Part shown: positions 1 to 8,650 of the stretch, piece by piece
How positions within the stretch are numbered: the stretch's first letter is position 1
Layout: every line of letters starts with the position of its first letter
NCBI GenBank assembly: GCA_040752855.1
Contig: JBFMHP010000003.1
Coordinates: 1 to 57,338, forward strand
DNA: 57,338 nucleotides
From: JBFMHP01 sp040752855
GTDB lineage: Bacteria; Pseudomonadota; Gammaproteobacteria; RBG-16-57-12
Direction of reading: 5' to 3'
The notes under the pieces: model-generated
What the model was told of the DNA's origin: nothing
The model's database searches: none
Seen by the model: only the letters and a program-made list of their open reading frames with translations
Program-made: the position numbers and the translations under genes

Positions 1-126
1 GAGTGCGCTTGCGGAACTTTTCGAAACTGCCTTCGGCGAGCGTTTGTTGTTTCATCCAGATATTCCATCTCTTGTTTGTTGCGCTCTATTATCGCAGACT
101 TTAGGAATTAATCAGAGGTTCCTTAG
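1..126 (-). mobile_element. end of an IS5-family insertion sequence
   Basis: The minus strand from 55 down to 1 encodes MKQQTLAEGSFEKFRKRT and runs off the window edge. This is the usual N-terminus of IS5-family DDE transposases. Upstream, the sequence ending at about 122 reads inward as GGAACCTCTGATTAATTCC, a terminal inverted repeat type seen in IS5-group elements, and is followed by TTAG at 123-126, which fits the YTAR target duplication of IS5. The other end lies outside the window, so neither intactness nor the second TTAG copy can be seen. Confidence 0.7.
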
Positions 127-548
127 ATCAGTTACCAGTAATCGCAGACATCCACCATCCGCCTGTTGGACGAGCGCTGATTAGATGGATGTCCACGTGC
201 ATGACGTGCATGTGTGGGGTATTAGCGTGAAAAGCGTGTCGCGGTGCTCGGTAAGCGAAACGCGACATCCGAGTCAACCGTTTCGCCCTGCGCCGGGGAC
301 AACCCAGTGACCTCAGCCGTCCTGCGTCCGTGCCGATGCCTGACTATAGCCAGGCATCACCACTCCCACAAGTGACTCTGCGCCGGATGCGGGTGATTTC
401 GATGTGGCAAGCCGCATCGAAATCACACCCGGCCACTTTGGGCTTCTCGCCTCGCTCGCTTCGCTTTGCTTCCATGGCTCGTCGGAATGTAGGGTGTGGT
501 GAGGAACGAACCGCACCAGTCGCGTCACATAATTTTTCTGGCTCGTGT
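127..548. other. intergenic region with small palindromes
   Basis: No convincing gene. There are two small inverted repeats: GATGCCTG at 335-342 facing CAGGCATC at 351-358, and GATTTCGATG near 395 facing CATCGAAATC near 414. At about 489-516 the sequence GTAGGGTGTGGTGAGGAACG followed by AACCGCAC is a diverged half of the GTAGGATGCGGTGAGG repeat that is complete at 32.5 kb. The short open frames here have no RBS and no recognisable protein. Confidence 0.5.
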
Positions 549-1241
549 TTAGGTACTTTTTATCCGCTTGTTAATTTCTTCTCCAACTCTATTCACCAAG
601 TCTTCGAGCACTATCTTTAATTTTTCATTAATATTCCAATATGGCGACGAGCAATAGGCGTCAACATTGAATTCACCCTTCCACTGCTTAGATATTGCAC
701 CAATACTTGATACAACCTCGCCCGACTGACTTTTAATCACCACGTTATCTATCGAGATTGAGATTCCTCCGCTGGATGTAGTATTCGCGGTAAGCAGGGC
801 ACCAATCAGTCCAAATTGGGCGCCAACGGCAGCGGTCATTGAGCGATCCTGAATCGCAATAAAATCACCGATTTCAGCTGTAATTTCAAAATCTGGAGAC
901 GCATTTCCTTTTACAATTTCAACATCAGGATATTTTTTAATTAAGTGAGCTATCAACATTTCTGTAATTTGCGAACTAACTTTGTCGGTTTCATAGTGTT
1001 CTTCGCTATTTAAGCAAACATCTCTTCCCTTATACGTAGACATTCTATTCCCTGAGGTAAACAGAACTTTGTTTTGATCCTTGCTTTTTCGCGAGTCCGC
1101 GATGGGAGCAACTTTAACTTTCACTTTAGAAAGTTGAGAGCTGCTCACAGAAACATCATCGAGCGAATACTTAATGGGCTGCATGGTCGAACAGCCAGAT
1201 ACGATCATTATTGATATGACTACAAAAATATTTTTAAGCAC
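549..1241 (-). CDS. predicted lipoprotein of unknown function
   Basis: 230 residues. The N-terminus (MLKNIFVVISIMIVSGC) is a short lipoprotein signal with lipobox VSGC, so the mature protein is probably lipid-anchored in the envelope. It contains a KVKVAPIADSRKSKD stretch early on and a glycine/alanine-rich central segment (AAVGAQFGLIGALLTANTTSSGG), then a basic C-terminus. The overall pattern recalls YajG/DUF4136-type envelope lipoproteins, but I cannot assign a family. The gene is clearly AT-richer than its neighbours and lies next to an IS end and decayed DNA, suggesting acquisition by transfer. Upstream on the minus strand, AGAAGGAGC precedes the ATG as RBS. Confidence 0.75.
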   Translation of the reverse strand: MLKNIFVVISIMIVSGCSTMQPIKYSLDDVSVSSSQLSKVKVKVAPIADSRKSKDQNKVLFTSGNRMSTYKGRDVCLNSEEHYETDKVSSQITEMLIAHLIKKYPDVEIVKGNASPDFEITAEIGDFIAIQDRSMTAAVGAQFGLIGALLTANTTSSGGISISIDNVVIKSQSGEVVSSIGAISKQWKGEFNVDAYCSSPYWNINEKLKIVLEDLVNRVGEEINKRIKST

Positions 1242-1839
1242 TTCATGCTCCTTCTATAATAAAAATCACGACTAGCGAGAAAAATGACGTTAATTATTGG
1301 CGCTTAGATTTGAGCCACACCATTCCGTGAGAAATTTATGTGTGGAGCTCAAACAAGTATTAAGGCGTTGGAATGCTGTCGAGCAGATCCCGGAATGGAA
1401 TAAATCTGGATTTATCGGATGAATACGCAGCACCTCCCTTGCCCCATTGCGTATAGTTGATTGCTGGAATACTACCACTGTTTGCAGGAATTCGACACCG
1501 GCTTGTTCATGATGCATATAAGTGTCACATAAAACTCTAATAAACAGAGATAGAGGCAGCAGCCATCGCAGCAGGCTAGCTCGCTCGACTTAGATTCCGG
1601 ACTTCATCCGAGGTGTCTGATCCTAAGGGAGAGCCCGGAGACCAAGGTGCCAGTGTACTTGAACAGTTTGTTTGCTCATGAAATACCTCACCACTTTTTT
1701 TTGCGAATGAGCATTTAAGATTGCAGACAATTCATCATGAATTTCAAATGACGTAAGCGGGCCGTTTTTGGACTATTAAAGCGCACGGTTACTACCCGAG
1801 ACTCTCGCTATCAAGCCATACCACTTAAATTCACAGCTG
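1242..1839. other. intergenic region, possibly decayed DNA
   Basis: About 600 bases with no gene I can support. A 75-codon open frame (1290-1517, minus) has no recognisable motif or RBS. The composition is mixed and resembles degraded mobile DNA. I see no RNA gene. Confidence 0.4.
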
Positions 1840-2652
1840 CTAGACCCTCACCCCACTCGTATAATTCACCTCGATCTCCAACCACAGCCCTTCGTCATCA
1901 CACAAAGGTTCCAGCTCTTTGAAATGTGCTTGTTTGAATGCATCGATTTTATCGCCCAACTGGGCGACGAGGCCGCGAAACCCGGCATTCCATACGACTT
2001 CCCACCAGCCTTCGAGGTCGATGTAGTAGCCGAGGGAACGGCGTTCGATGTGCAGGTCGTGCAAGCCGGCCTGGGTGAAGATTTCCTGGAGCTGTTCCGG
2101 TTCTGACATACGTTGCCAGCCGATCTGTTGCGGGACGTCCAGGCCGTAGCTGCGCAGTCGATCCATGCAGAGCTGGGCCATGGGCTGGAAGGAGTCGCCG
2201 CGAAAGCCGCTGATCAGTATCTTGCCGCCGGGTTTTACGGTGTCGGCGATGTGCCGCAGCGCGCCGCTCATGTCGTCGACAAAAAACAGGCCGAAGGCGC
2301 AGGTGGCGTGATCGAAGGTGTGCGGCGCGAACGGCAGTTGCGTCATGTCGTGGGTTTGAAAGCGGATATTGTTCAGCCCCTGTTGTGTCGCTGCGCTGCC
2401 CGCTTGCTGGAGCATGCCGGTCGCGAAGTCGACGGCGGTGACCTGCCCGTTGGGGAGCCGTCTTGCCAGGGGGAGGGCGGTGGCGCCGGTGCCCGATGCG
2501 ACATCGAGCACCGATTCATTGCCTGTCAGCGGCAGCAGTTCGGCCATGACCTCGCCGCTCAGATGAAAGAAACGGCTGGCCCTGAGGCCGTAATCCGGGG
2601 CGACAGTGTTGAAGGTGTTCTGGATGAGTTGCTTGCGTTGCGCTTCTTCCAT
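1840..2652 (-). CDS. class I SAM-dependent methyltransferase (UbiE-like)
   Basis: 270 residues with the Rossmann-fold methyltransferase core. Motif I is VLDVASGTGATALPLA at about residues 48-63. An acidic residue at the end of beta-2 (TAVDFATGML) should bind the SAM ribose. Motif post-I/IV is CAFGLFFVDD, followed by KPGGKILIS. It resembles UbiE/COQ5-type small-molecule methyltransferases, but the true UbiE signature and the ubi gene context are absent, so the substrate is unknown. It is likely cytoplasmic. It is followed by an unrelated intergenic region and is separated by a terminator from the carbonic anhydrase gene upstream. Confidence 0.85.
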   Translation of the reverse strand: MEEAQRKQLIQNTFNTVAPDYGLRASRFFHLSGEVMAELLPLTGNESVLDVASGTGATALPLARRLPNGQVTAVDFATGMLQQAGSAATQQGLNNIRFQTHDMTQLPFAPHTFDHATCAFGLFFVDDMSGALRHIADTVKPGGKILISGFRGDSFQPMAQLCMDRLRSYGLDVPQQIGWQRMSEPEQLQEIFTQAGLHDLHIERRSLGYYIDLEGWWEVVWNAGFRGLVAQLGDKIDAFKQAHFKELEPLCDDEGLWLEIEVNYTSGVRV

Positions 2653-2748
2653 GGGTCAATGCTCCCGGACGATAGTGGGTGTGGTCGATCGGTAGGCGGC
2701 GAGGTTTTCAGTTTACCGGAGATCTTATGGCGGTCAACCCGTGCAAAT

Positions 2749-2794
2749 AAATCAGCCGGCCCCTTCCGTGGAAGCGGGCCGGCTGATTTTTTTT
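2749..2794 (-). terminator. intrinsic terminator after the delta carbonic anhydrase gene
   Basis: ATCAGCCGGCCC (2751-2762) pairs with GGGCCGGCTGAT (2776-2787). The stem is preceded by A8 on the minus-strand reading and followed there by TTATTT; on the plus strand T8 follows. It lies directly downstream of the minus-strand gene at 2829-3686 and can work in both directions. Confidence 0.85.
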
Positions 2795-2828
2795 GGCGCG
2801 TGTATCGCTACCGCGCAAGCGTCATCGC

Positions 2829-3686
2829 TTATTTGATTTCAGACAGCAGCTTGGGATTAACCACCAGCTTGCGCACGCCGTGGGCGTGGTCTTCAGCAAA
2901 CTCGTTCTTTTCACACCACTTGCCGACGCTGTTGATGTCGACCTTGGCGCACTGCGGGCGCACGCTCCAAGTCACTTGCAGCGGTGAGCAGCTTTGCTCG
3001 GAGTATTTCGGGCCGGTGGTCGAACCCAGGAACTCAACCGGCTTGCCGGTGTTGTTCGGGATCGCCTTGGCCTGGTGGTAGCCATTGACGATGTTGCCGT
3101 CGTAATCCAGGGTGTTGAAGTCGAGCGCCTTCGGATCGTTGACCAGGGTGAATACCTGGGTCTCTACGCGCAGTTCCGGATTAGCGCAGGACTCGGACAG
3201 GCAGGAACCCAGCCCTTGGCCGGGCTTGACGTCACACGAGCTGTGCACCCAATGCACCTCGATGGTGTCGCCGGGCTTGAGATCGCCGTGCTCGCCCTTG
3301 CAGATCGGGCTCTTGGTCGGGGCCAGCTCGGCCTTGCTCAGCTGCTTGCTCATGTTGCACTGGTAGCCGCTTTCATAACCGTGGCCGTCGCCTTCACCGG
3401 CGAAGATCGAGAAATCCTTGGCCTTGTGCTCGGCGTTCTTGTGGAAGTGAATGTTGCACAGATTCATCGCCGTGTGGCTCGGCGCCATGGTGAAGACGCG
3501 CTTGTTCTCGCCTTGCTTGCTGTCGATATCGCGCGGGGTTTGCGGGCCAAAGCCTACGCAGATCTCGCCAGAAGCGCCGTGCTCATCGTGTCCTTCCTTA
3601 TGTTTGTCATCGCCCGCCGTCGCGGCGGCGGAGAACAAACCCAATGCCACTACCAGTCCAGTGTGACTCATCCGGATTGATTTCAT
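2829..3686 (-). CDS. delta-class carbonic anhydrase, secreted
   Basis: 285 residues. A signal peptide (MKSIRMSHTGLVVALGLFSAAATAG) sends it to the periplasm. The mature start is rich in His, Asp and Glu. The diagnostic element is NLCNIHFHKNAEH at about residues 75-87, whose histidines match the zinc ligands of the bacterial delta-class carbonic anhydrase family (CA_like). The motif EVHWVHSSC supplies further histidine, and there are many cysteines that could form disulfides, as expected for an exported enzyme. It would interconvert CO2 and bicarbonate outside the inner membrane. It is monocistronic, with its own terminator. A second, gamma-class homologue lies at 8651-9190. Confidence 0.85.
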   Translation of the reverse strand: MKSIRMSHTGLVVALGLFSAAATAGDDKHKEGHDEHGASGEICVGFGPQTPRDIDSKQGENKRVFTMAPSHTAMNLCNIHFHKNAEHKAKDFSIFAGEGDGHGYESGYQCNMSKQLSKAELAPTKSPICKGEHGDLKPGDTIEVHWVHSSCDVKPGQGLGSCLSESCANPELRVETQVFTLVNDPKALDFNTLDYDGNIVNGYHQAKAIPNNTGKPVEFLGSTTGPKYSEQSCSPLQVTWSVRPQCAKVDINSVGKWCEKNEFAEDHAHGVRKLVVNPKLLSEIK

Positions 3687-4107
3687 TATGTCTACCTCAT
3701 TTTGTTGGTGATGTTTTCAAACTTCTCCTCCAATAGGCGCGCCCGGACAAACCCCGACAACATTGTCCTTGCCCCGCCTACCCGGGGACCGATTCTACAC
3801 ATATGGGTCGGGAATGTTAATCAATCACGCCGCAGGATGCATGGAGGGATCTTTGCTCATTGCGGGGAGGAATTATCCTGAATCTCCCTTAGGGAGAGAT
3901 TAAGGAAGCGGCGGTAACCCCAACCTCATATCCACCCTCCTCCCGAGCGAAGAAATCACTTTCAGGACAATATGTTATTACACCGATCCCGAGATTTATC
4001 CCGGCGGCACAGGCCAGTGATCTCCATCACAAATCAGCAAATTGAGGGGGTAACCAGGCGGCTTTCAAACCACTGCCGTTTCGTCGGCCATACTGGTTGC
4101 TGCCAAT
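3687..4107. other. intergenic region upstream of the carbonic anhydrase gene
   Basis: About 420 bases without a gene. It must contain the promoter of the minus-strand carbonic anhydrase gene. There is a small palindrome AATCTCCCTTAGGGAGAGATT near 3880-3901. AGTGATCTCCATCACA at 4016-4031 resembles a CRP/FNR-type site, but it is some 330 bases from the start codon and could be chance. Confidence 0.35.
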
Positions 4108-4770
4108 TCATTCAGCATCGCCCAGCGATTGAATAAATCTGTCCGCCTCGGCGATGGATTTCTCCATCTCCTTAATGAGCTTGCCGATATCGCCTTCGAT
4201 ATGGGTGAATTCGGACTGGAGTGAGGCAATGGCCTTGGCGTTCAGGTTGTGCTTGAGATAGAGCACTTGATCATTCAAGGCGGTCAACACCGGTTGCATC
4301 TTGGATTCAGCCTGGCGCATGGCGGCGATCATCTTCTCGTATTGCGACTTGGTTTGTTTGAGCTTGCTTTCACTATCGCGCCGCATTTTGTCGTTGCTGT
4401 ATTGCTGGATTTCGGCCTTCCACTCTTCAAACAAGGCCTTGGCAACACTTTCGACGCTGTCGATGCGTTTGCTTATCTTTTCCGCGCTGTCCTTGCTGTT
4501 ATCATACTTGTCGTTCAAGATTTCGTATTTCTCTTCCAGCGCCCCACCCTTGAAGCCGAGCACCTCGCTGAAAGTTTCCAATGCCGATTTGAATTCTTGC
4601 TTGCCTTCGTGCTGAGCCTCGCGCGCCTCTTGGACACGGTCCACCAGGATATCGCGTTTGTGAATACCCACCTTCTCCATGGCGCCGTAATAGGTGCTGG
4701 CGCAGCCTGTGAATGCTAGCGCGACAACAGCGGTGACCCCGATACGCAGAAAAAGGCTTTTATTGATCAT
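4108..4770 (-). CDS. DUF2959 family lipoprotein
   Basis: 220 residues from the ATG at 4770 (MINKSLFLRIGVTAVVALAFTGC). The lipobox FTGC gives a lipidated mature protein starting CASTYYGAMEKVGIHKRDILVDRV, the conserved opening of the DUF2959 family. The rest is nearly all predicted coiled coil with heptad-like Lys/Glu/Leu runs. An upstream in-frame start at 4860 would place 30 non-signal residues before the lipoprotein signal, so I reject it. Function is unknown. The family is widespread in gammaproteobacteria, and the anchor plus coiled coil suggest an envelope structural role. Confidence 0.85.
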   Translation of the reverse strand: MINKSLFLRIGVTAVVALAFTGCASTYYGAMEKVGIHKRDILVDRVQEAREAQHEGKQEFKSALETFSEVLGFKGGALEEKYEILNDKYDNSKDSAEKISKRIDSVESVAKALFEEWKAEIQQYSNDKMRRDSESKLKQTKSQYEKMIAAMRQAESKMQPVLTALNDQVLYLKHNLNAKAIASLQSEFTHIEGDIGKLIKEMEKSIAEADRFIQSLGDAE

Positions 4771-4925
4771 GGCACGACCTGTTTTAAGTGTTGGTGTGGA
4801 CCCGACAAGCTTATCACCACGGCTGATTTTAGCCGGGAAACATCTTGTAAAAATTTGCAAACAGGCTAGTTCATCCCTTGCAACATCGTTGGTGCCGCAA
4901 ACTGTGCGGCCCGAAGTTTAGCTTC

Positions 4926-6962
4926 CTATTGTGCCGTGATCCCGCTGTGGCGCAGCAAGGCATCGATGGTCGGCTCGCGCCCGCGAAATTCGATGAACAG
5001 CTCCATCGGCTCGCGCGAGCCGCCCTGTTCGAGGATGGTGCACAGGAAACGCTGCCCGGTCTCGGGATCGAAGATGCCGGTCTCTTCGAACAACGAGAAC
5101 GCATCCGAGGAGAGCACCTCGGCCCACTTATAGCTGTAATAACCCGCCGCGTAGCCGCCGGCGAAGATATGGCTGAAGCTGTGCGGGAAGCGGTTGAAGC
5201 TCGGCGGCTGGATGACGGCCACCTGCCGGCGCACCTCGTCGAGTAGCTCGTAGATGCGCGCGCCGCGCGCGGGATCGTATTCGAGGTGCATGCGAAAATC
5301 GAACAGCGCGAATTCGAGCTGACGCACCATCTGCATGCCGGATTGAAAGTTCTTGGCGGCGATCATCTTGTCAAAGAGTTCATCGGGGATCTTGGCGCCG
5401 GTCTGATAATGCCCGGCGATGAGATCCAAGGCCTCGCGCTGCCAGCACCAGTTTTCAAAAAACTGGCTCGGCAGCTCCACCGCATCCCAGGGCACCCCGG
5501 CGATGCCGGCCACGCCGGGATAATCGATGCGCGTCATCATGTGATGCAGGCCGTGGCCGAATTCATGGAACAGGGTCAGTACCTCGTCGTGGGTGAGCAG
5601 CGCGGGCTTGCCGCCGACCGGCGGGGTGAAGTTGCACACCAGATAAGCGACCGGGTTTTGCACGCCGTGCGCGCTGCGCTTGCGCGTGCGGCATTCATCC
5701 ATCCAGGCCCCGCCGCGTTTTTGCGCGCGCGCGTAGAGGTCGAGATAGAACTGTCCGCGCAGCTCGCCGTCGCGGTCGGTGATCTCGTAGAACAGGACAT
5801 CGGGATGCCAGGTATCGATGCCGGATTTTGGCGTGATGCTCAGGCCATACAGACGGCGCACGGTCTCGAACATGCCCTTGATGACACGGTCGGCCGGGAA
5901 ATACGGTTTCAGATCCTCTTGCGAGATCGCATAGCGATGCTGGCGCAGCTTCTCACCATAATAGGTGTAATCCCACGCCTCCAGGCTCTGCGCGCCGAAT
6001 TGCGCGCGCGCAAAGTTGCGCAACTCATCGAGTTCCTGCTTGGCCATGGGCAGCGAACGCCGGGCCAAGTCCTGCAAAAACGCCAGCACCTGATCGGGGG
6101 AGGCGGCCATCTTGGTGGCCAGGGAATACTCGGCGTAGTTGGCAAAGCCGAGCAGTTGCGCCAGTTCATGACGCAGCGCCAGGATCTCCTCCATCAGCGG
6201 GCCGTTGTCCCACTGCCCGGCATGCGGACCGGCATCCGAGGCGCGCGTGGCATACGCGGTGTACATCTCCTCGCGCAGCGCGCGGTCGTCGGCGTAGGTC
6301 ATCACCGGCAGGTAATAGGGAAACTCCAGCTTGAACAGCCAGCCGTCCAGCCCCGCCTGCTCGGCCGCCTGTTTGGCCAGGCCGCGCGCGGATTCCGGCA
6401 GGCCGTTCAGCTTCGACTCGTCGGTGATGTGCTTGCTCCAGGCATCGGTGGCCTGCAGCACGTTTTGCGAAAACTCCGAATTGAGTTGCGACAAGCGCTG
6501 CATGATCGCCTTGAAGCGCGCCTGCTGCTGCTCGGGCAGATCGATGCCGGAAAGACGAAAATCGCGTAGGGCGTTGGTGATGATCTTGCGCTGGGCGGTA
6601 TCCAGCGCGCTCATCTCCGCGCTGATCTGCTTGTACGCGGCAAACAGGCGCGGGTGCTGGCCGATCTCGGTGGAATAGTCGCTCAGTTTCGGCAGGCAGG
6701 CGGTGTAGGCCTCATGCAGCGCCTCGCTGTTGACCACCGAATGCATATGGCTGACCGGCGACCAAGTGCGCGCGATCTTCTCTCCCACCTCCTCCAGCGG
6801 GCCGATCAGATTGTCCCAGGTGTAGCGCTCGTTGGCCGCGAGCAGTTCTTCCAAGCGGCGGCGCGCCTCGGCCAGCAGACTGTCGAGCGCCGGCTCGATG
6901 TGTTCGGGTTTGATCTTGGAAAACGGCGGCAGGCCGGGCATGTTCAGGAGGGGGTTGGTCAT
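4926..6962 (-). CDS. prlC: oligopeptidase A (M3 metallopeptidase)
   Basis: 678 residues from ATG 6962 (MTNPLLNMPGLPPFSKIKPEHIEPAL), the normal N-terminus and length of the family. The zinc site HEFGHGLHHM matches HExxH (E is the catalytic base). The third ligand is in the downstream segment around WDAVELPSQFFENW. It cleaves oligopeptides in the cytoplasm, including signal-peptide fragments. An upstream in-frame ATG at 7022 lies in the GTAG palindrome and is unlikely to be used. The C-terminus contains the typical SHIFAGGYAAGYYSYKWAEVLSSDAF block. In many gammaproteobacteria this gene is monocistronic or heat-shock controlled; no promoter is obvious here. Confidence 0.95.
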   Translation of the reverse strand: MTNPLLNMPGLPPFSKIKPEHIEPALDSLLAEARRRLEELLAANERYTWDNLIGPLEEVGEKIARTWSPVSHMHSVVNSEALHEAYTACLPKLSDYSTEIGQHPRLFAAYKQISAEMSALDTAQRKIITNALRDFRLSGIDLPEQQQARFKAIMQRLSQLNSEFSQNVLQATDAWSKHITDESKLNGLPESARGLAKQAAEQAGLDGWLFKLEFPYYLPVMTYADDRALREEMYTAYATRASDAGPHAGQWDNGPLMEEILALRHELAQLLGFANYAEYSLATKMAASPDQVLAFLQDLARRSLPMAKQELDELRNFARAQFGAQSLEAWDYTYYGEKLRQHRYAISQEDLKPYFPADRVIKGMFETVRRLYGLSITPKSGIDTWHPDVLFYEITDRDGELRGQFYLDLYARAQKRGGAWMDECRTRKRSAHGVQNPVAYLVCNFTPPVGGKPALLTHDEVLTLFHEFGHGLHHMMTRIDYPGVAGIAGVPWDAVELPSQFFENWCWQREALDLIAGHYQTGAKIPDELFDKMIAAKNFQSGMQMVRQLEFALFDFRMHLEYDPARGARIYELLDEVRRQVAVIQPPSFNRFPHSFSHIFAGGYAAGYYSYKWAEVLSSDAFSLFEETGIFDPETGQRFLCTILEQGGSREPMELFIEFRGREPTIDALLRHSGITAQ

Positions 6963-6973
6963 AATAGGTTCCC

Positions 6974-7035
6974 GTAGGGTGGGCTGCGCCCACCGATTGC
7001 GGTGTTGGATCATGGTGGGCAAAGCCCACCCTACG
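6974..7035. repeat. GTAG-footed palindromic repeat
   Basis: GTAGGGTGGGCTGCGCCCACC runs inward from 6974 and GGTGGGCAAAGCCCACCCTAC ends at 7034. This gives a long imperfect palindrome whose halves are themselves small hairpins. It sits between the start of prlC and the end of the GIDE gene. It belongs to the REP-like class of intergenic palindromes that also occurs, as other families, elsewhere in this window. Confidence 0.8.
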
Positions 7036-7959
7036 TTAAATATAATGCATCACCACCCACACCAGAAACGAGCCGCTGGCGAAAAAGCCAACCAGGCTGC
7101 CGGTGGCGGTCCAGCGGTGCTTGCGGGTGAGCTCGTGTTCGGAAAGGTGCGAGATGATATAGGGCTGGCGCTTGTTCTCGGGCTTGCTCATGATGTGATA
7201 CTGCGGCAGCAGCATCGCCTCGTTATATTCCTTGGCGATCTGCGCCTGGGCGGCCGCGCGCACCTCGGCCCACTCCTGTTCATCGATCTTGCCGTCGCGG
7301 TTGGCATCGAAGCGCGCGAGCAGCATGTCGCGGTCTTTCTTCCATTGATTGAGCAACTCGCGCAGCGCCTCCTCCTTGGTCGGCATATCGGCCTCGGCGC
7401 TCTGAGAGTGGAAATTGCCGATCACGTAGAGGTGGTCGCCGTGTTCGATGCGCTCTTCTGTAAAGCGGTAGCGCCCGCCGAAGATAAAGCTCTTGGACTT
7501 GCGGGTGAACATGGGGACATCGTGCATCGAATTGCTACTGTCGCTGTACCAGACATCGCGCATGGTGGGAATGATCTGCGCGCCTTCCGGGTCGATGATA
7601 CATTTGCCCGTCTCGTCATCGAGCAAAAACATCGCCTCGCTCTGCCCGCTCTGGACGGTGGACCAATTCGCGGCCACCTGGCTGCTGCCTTCGCCGCTGT
7701 TGCGCTCTTCCACCTTGTAGCGGTACCACACGCACGGGGTCATGGTGATCGGGGCGTGCAGCGGCTCAAAGCCCAGCTTCTCGGCGTTGCCGACCAACTC
7801 GACAAAGCCCTGATGCGCCGAGCGGATGCGCGAGGTGGGGGTGTCTTCGATCACGCGCACCTTGTGCCAGCTGATGAAGGCGAAGATGAAACTGGCCACC
7901 ATCAGCACGGCGCTGATCACCATGAAGATCAGCGCGTGGTCGCTGACGATCTCCGGCAT
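7036..7959 (-). CDS. GIDE-domain membrane protein with an EF-hand insertion
   Basis: 307 residues. It has a TM segment at residues 8-30 and a second at the C-terminus (GSLVGFFASGSFLVWVVMHYI), with a soluble region between. That region matches the bacterial GIDE domain (related to the mitochondrial ligase MULAN but without a RING finger), seen in the PCVWYRYKVEER and DPEGAQIIP motifs. At about residues 214-227 there is a canonical EF-hand loop, DANRDGKIDEQEW. It is encoded two bases downstream of lemA, and LemA/GIDE pairing is common. Likely an inner-membrane partner of LemA; the biochemical role is unknown. The calcium-binding insertion is unusual. Confidence 0.8.
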   Translation of the reverse strand: MPEIVSDHALIFMVISAVLMVASFIFAFISWHKVRVIEDTPTSRIRSAHQGFVELVGNAEKLGFEPLHAPITMTPCVWYRYKVEERNSGEGSSQVAANWSTVQSGQSEAMFLLDDETGKCIIDPEGAQIIPTMRDVWYSDSSNSMHDVPMFTRKSKSFIFGGRYRFTEERIEHGDHLYVIGNFHSQSAEADMPTKEEALRELLNQWKKDRDMLLARFDANRDGKIDEQEWAEVRAAAQAQIAKEYNEAMLLPQYHIMSKPENKRQPYIISHLSEHELTRKHRWTATGSLVGFFASGSFLVWVVMHYI

Positions 7960-7961
7960 GT

Positions 7962-8534
7962 TTACTTGAAGAGCGCCTTCATATCGACATCCTTCTTTTC
8001 TTCCTCGCTGAACTCCAGCAGGTCGAAGGGGCCGAAATTGAAACGGCGGGCGACGATGATATCCGGGAACTGCTCGATGCGGACGTTGTTGATGTTCACG
8101 CTTTCGTTATAGAACTCACGCCGGTCGGCGATGCTGTTCTCCAGGCCGGTGATGCGTTTTTGCAGATGCTGGAAGGTCTCATTGGCCTTCAACTCGGGAT
8201 AGGCCTCGGCCACGGCAAACAGATTGCCCAACCCCAGGCGCAGCTGGGTCTCGGCCATGCCGAGCGCCGGGATGTTGCCCTGCTCACGCGCACTGGCCAC
8301 GGCGGCGCGCGCCTGGATGACCTTTTCCAGGGTGTCCTGCTCGAATTGCATGTACTGCTTGCAGGTCTCGACCAGCTTGGGCAGCTCGTCGTGACGCTGT
8401 TTGAGCAGCACATCGATGTTCGACCAGGCCTTGGAGACATTGTGCTTGAGCGATACCAGATTGTTGTAGATCAGAATGCCGTAAATCACCAGCACGAGCA
8501 GCACGCCAAGCACGATGAACAACACGATTCCCAT
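7962..8534 (-). CDS. lemA: LemA family protein
   Basis: 190 residues. It has one N-terminal TM helix (VLFIVLGVLLVLVIYGILIYNNLV), then the helical LemA domain with the conserved NVSKAWSNIDVLLKQRHDELPKLV start and the YNESVNINNVRIEQFPDIIVARRFNF end. A good RBS (AAGGAG) lies 8 bases before the ATG. First gene of a two-gene operon with the GIDE protein. LemA proteins are inner-membrane proteins of unsettled function, often paired with GIDE or M48 peptidase genes. It is divergent from the gamma-carbonic anhydrase gene. Confidence 0.92.
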   Translation of the reverse strand: MGIVLFIVLGVLLVLVIYGILIYNNLVSLKHNVSKAWSNIDVLLKQRHDELPKLVETCKQYMQFEQDTLEKVIQARAAVASAREQGNIPALGMAETQLRLGLGNLFAVAEAYPELKANETFQHLQKRITGLENSIADRREFYNESVNINNVRIEQFPDIIVARRFNFGPFDLLEFSEEEKKDVDMKALFK

Positions 8535-8650
8535 CCCGGACTCCTTGAATTCAGATCAAAGTTATCGCAATGTTACTGGTTATCGGTGCAAACTCAAATA
8601 GCTTGACGACGCCGGGCCGCTCCGCGACCGAGCCGGACAGAGGGAACAAC

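Noticed and set aside
1290..1517. 75-codon minus-strand frame in the left intergenic region
   Set aside because: No RBS, no domain, and irregular composition; treated as decayed sequence.
2113..3081. 322-codon plus-strand open frame opposite the methyltransferase and carbonic anhydrase genes
   Set aside because: It crosses a terminator and two well-supported minus-strand genes, has no family motif, and is explained by high-GC antisense codon bias.
4016..4031. CRP/FNR-like site AGTGATCTCCATCACA
   Set aside because: Imperfect and about 330 bases from the start codon of the carbonic anhydrase gene; probably chance, so not listed as a regulatory site.
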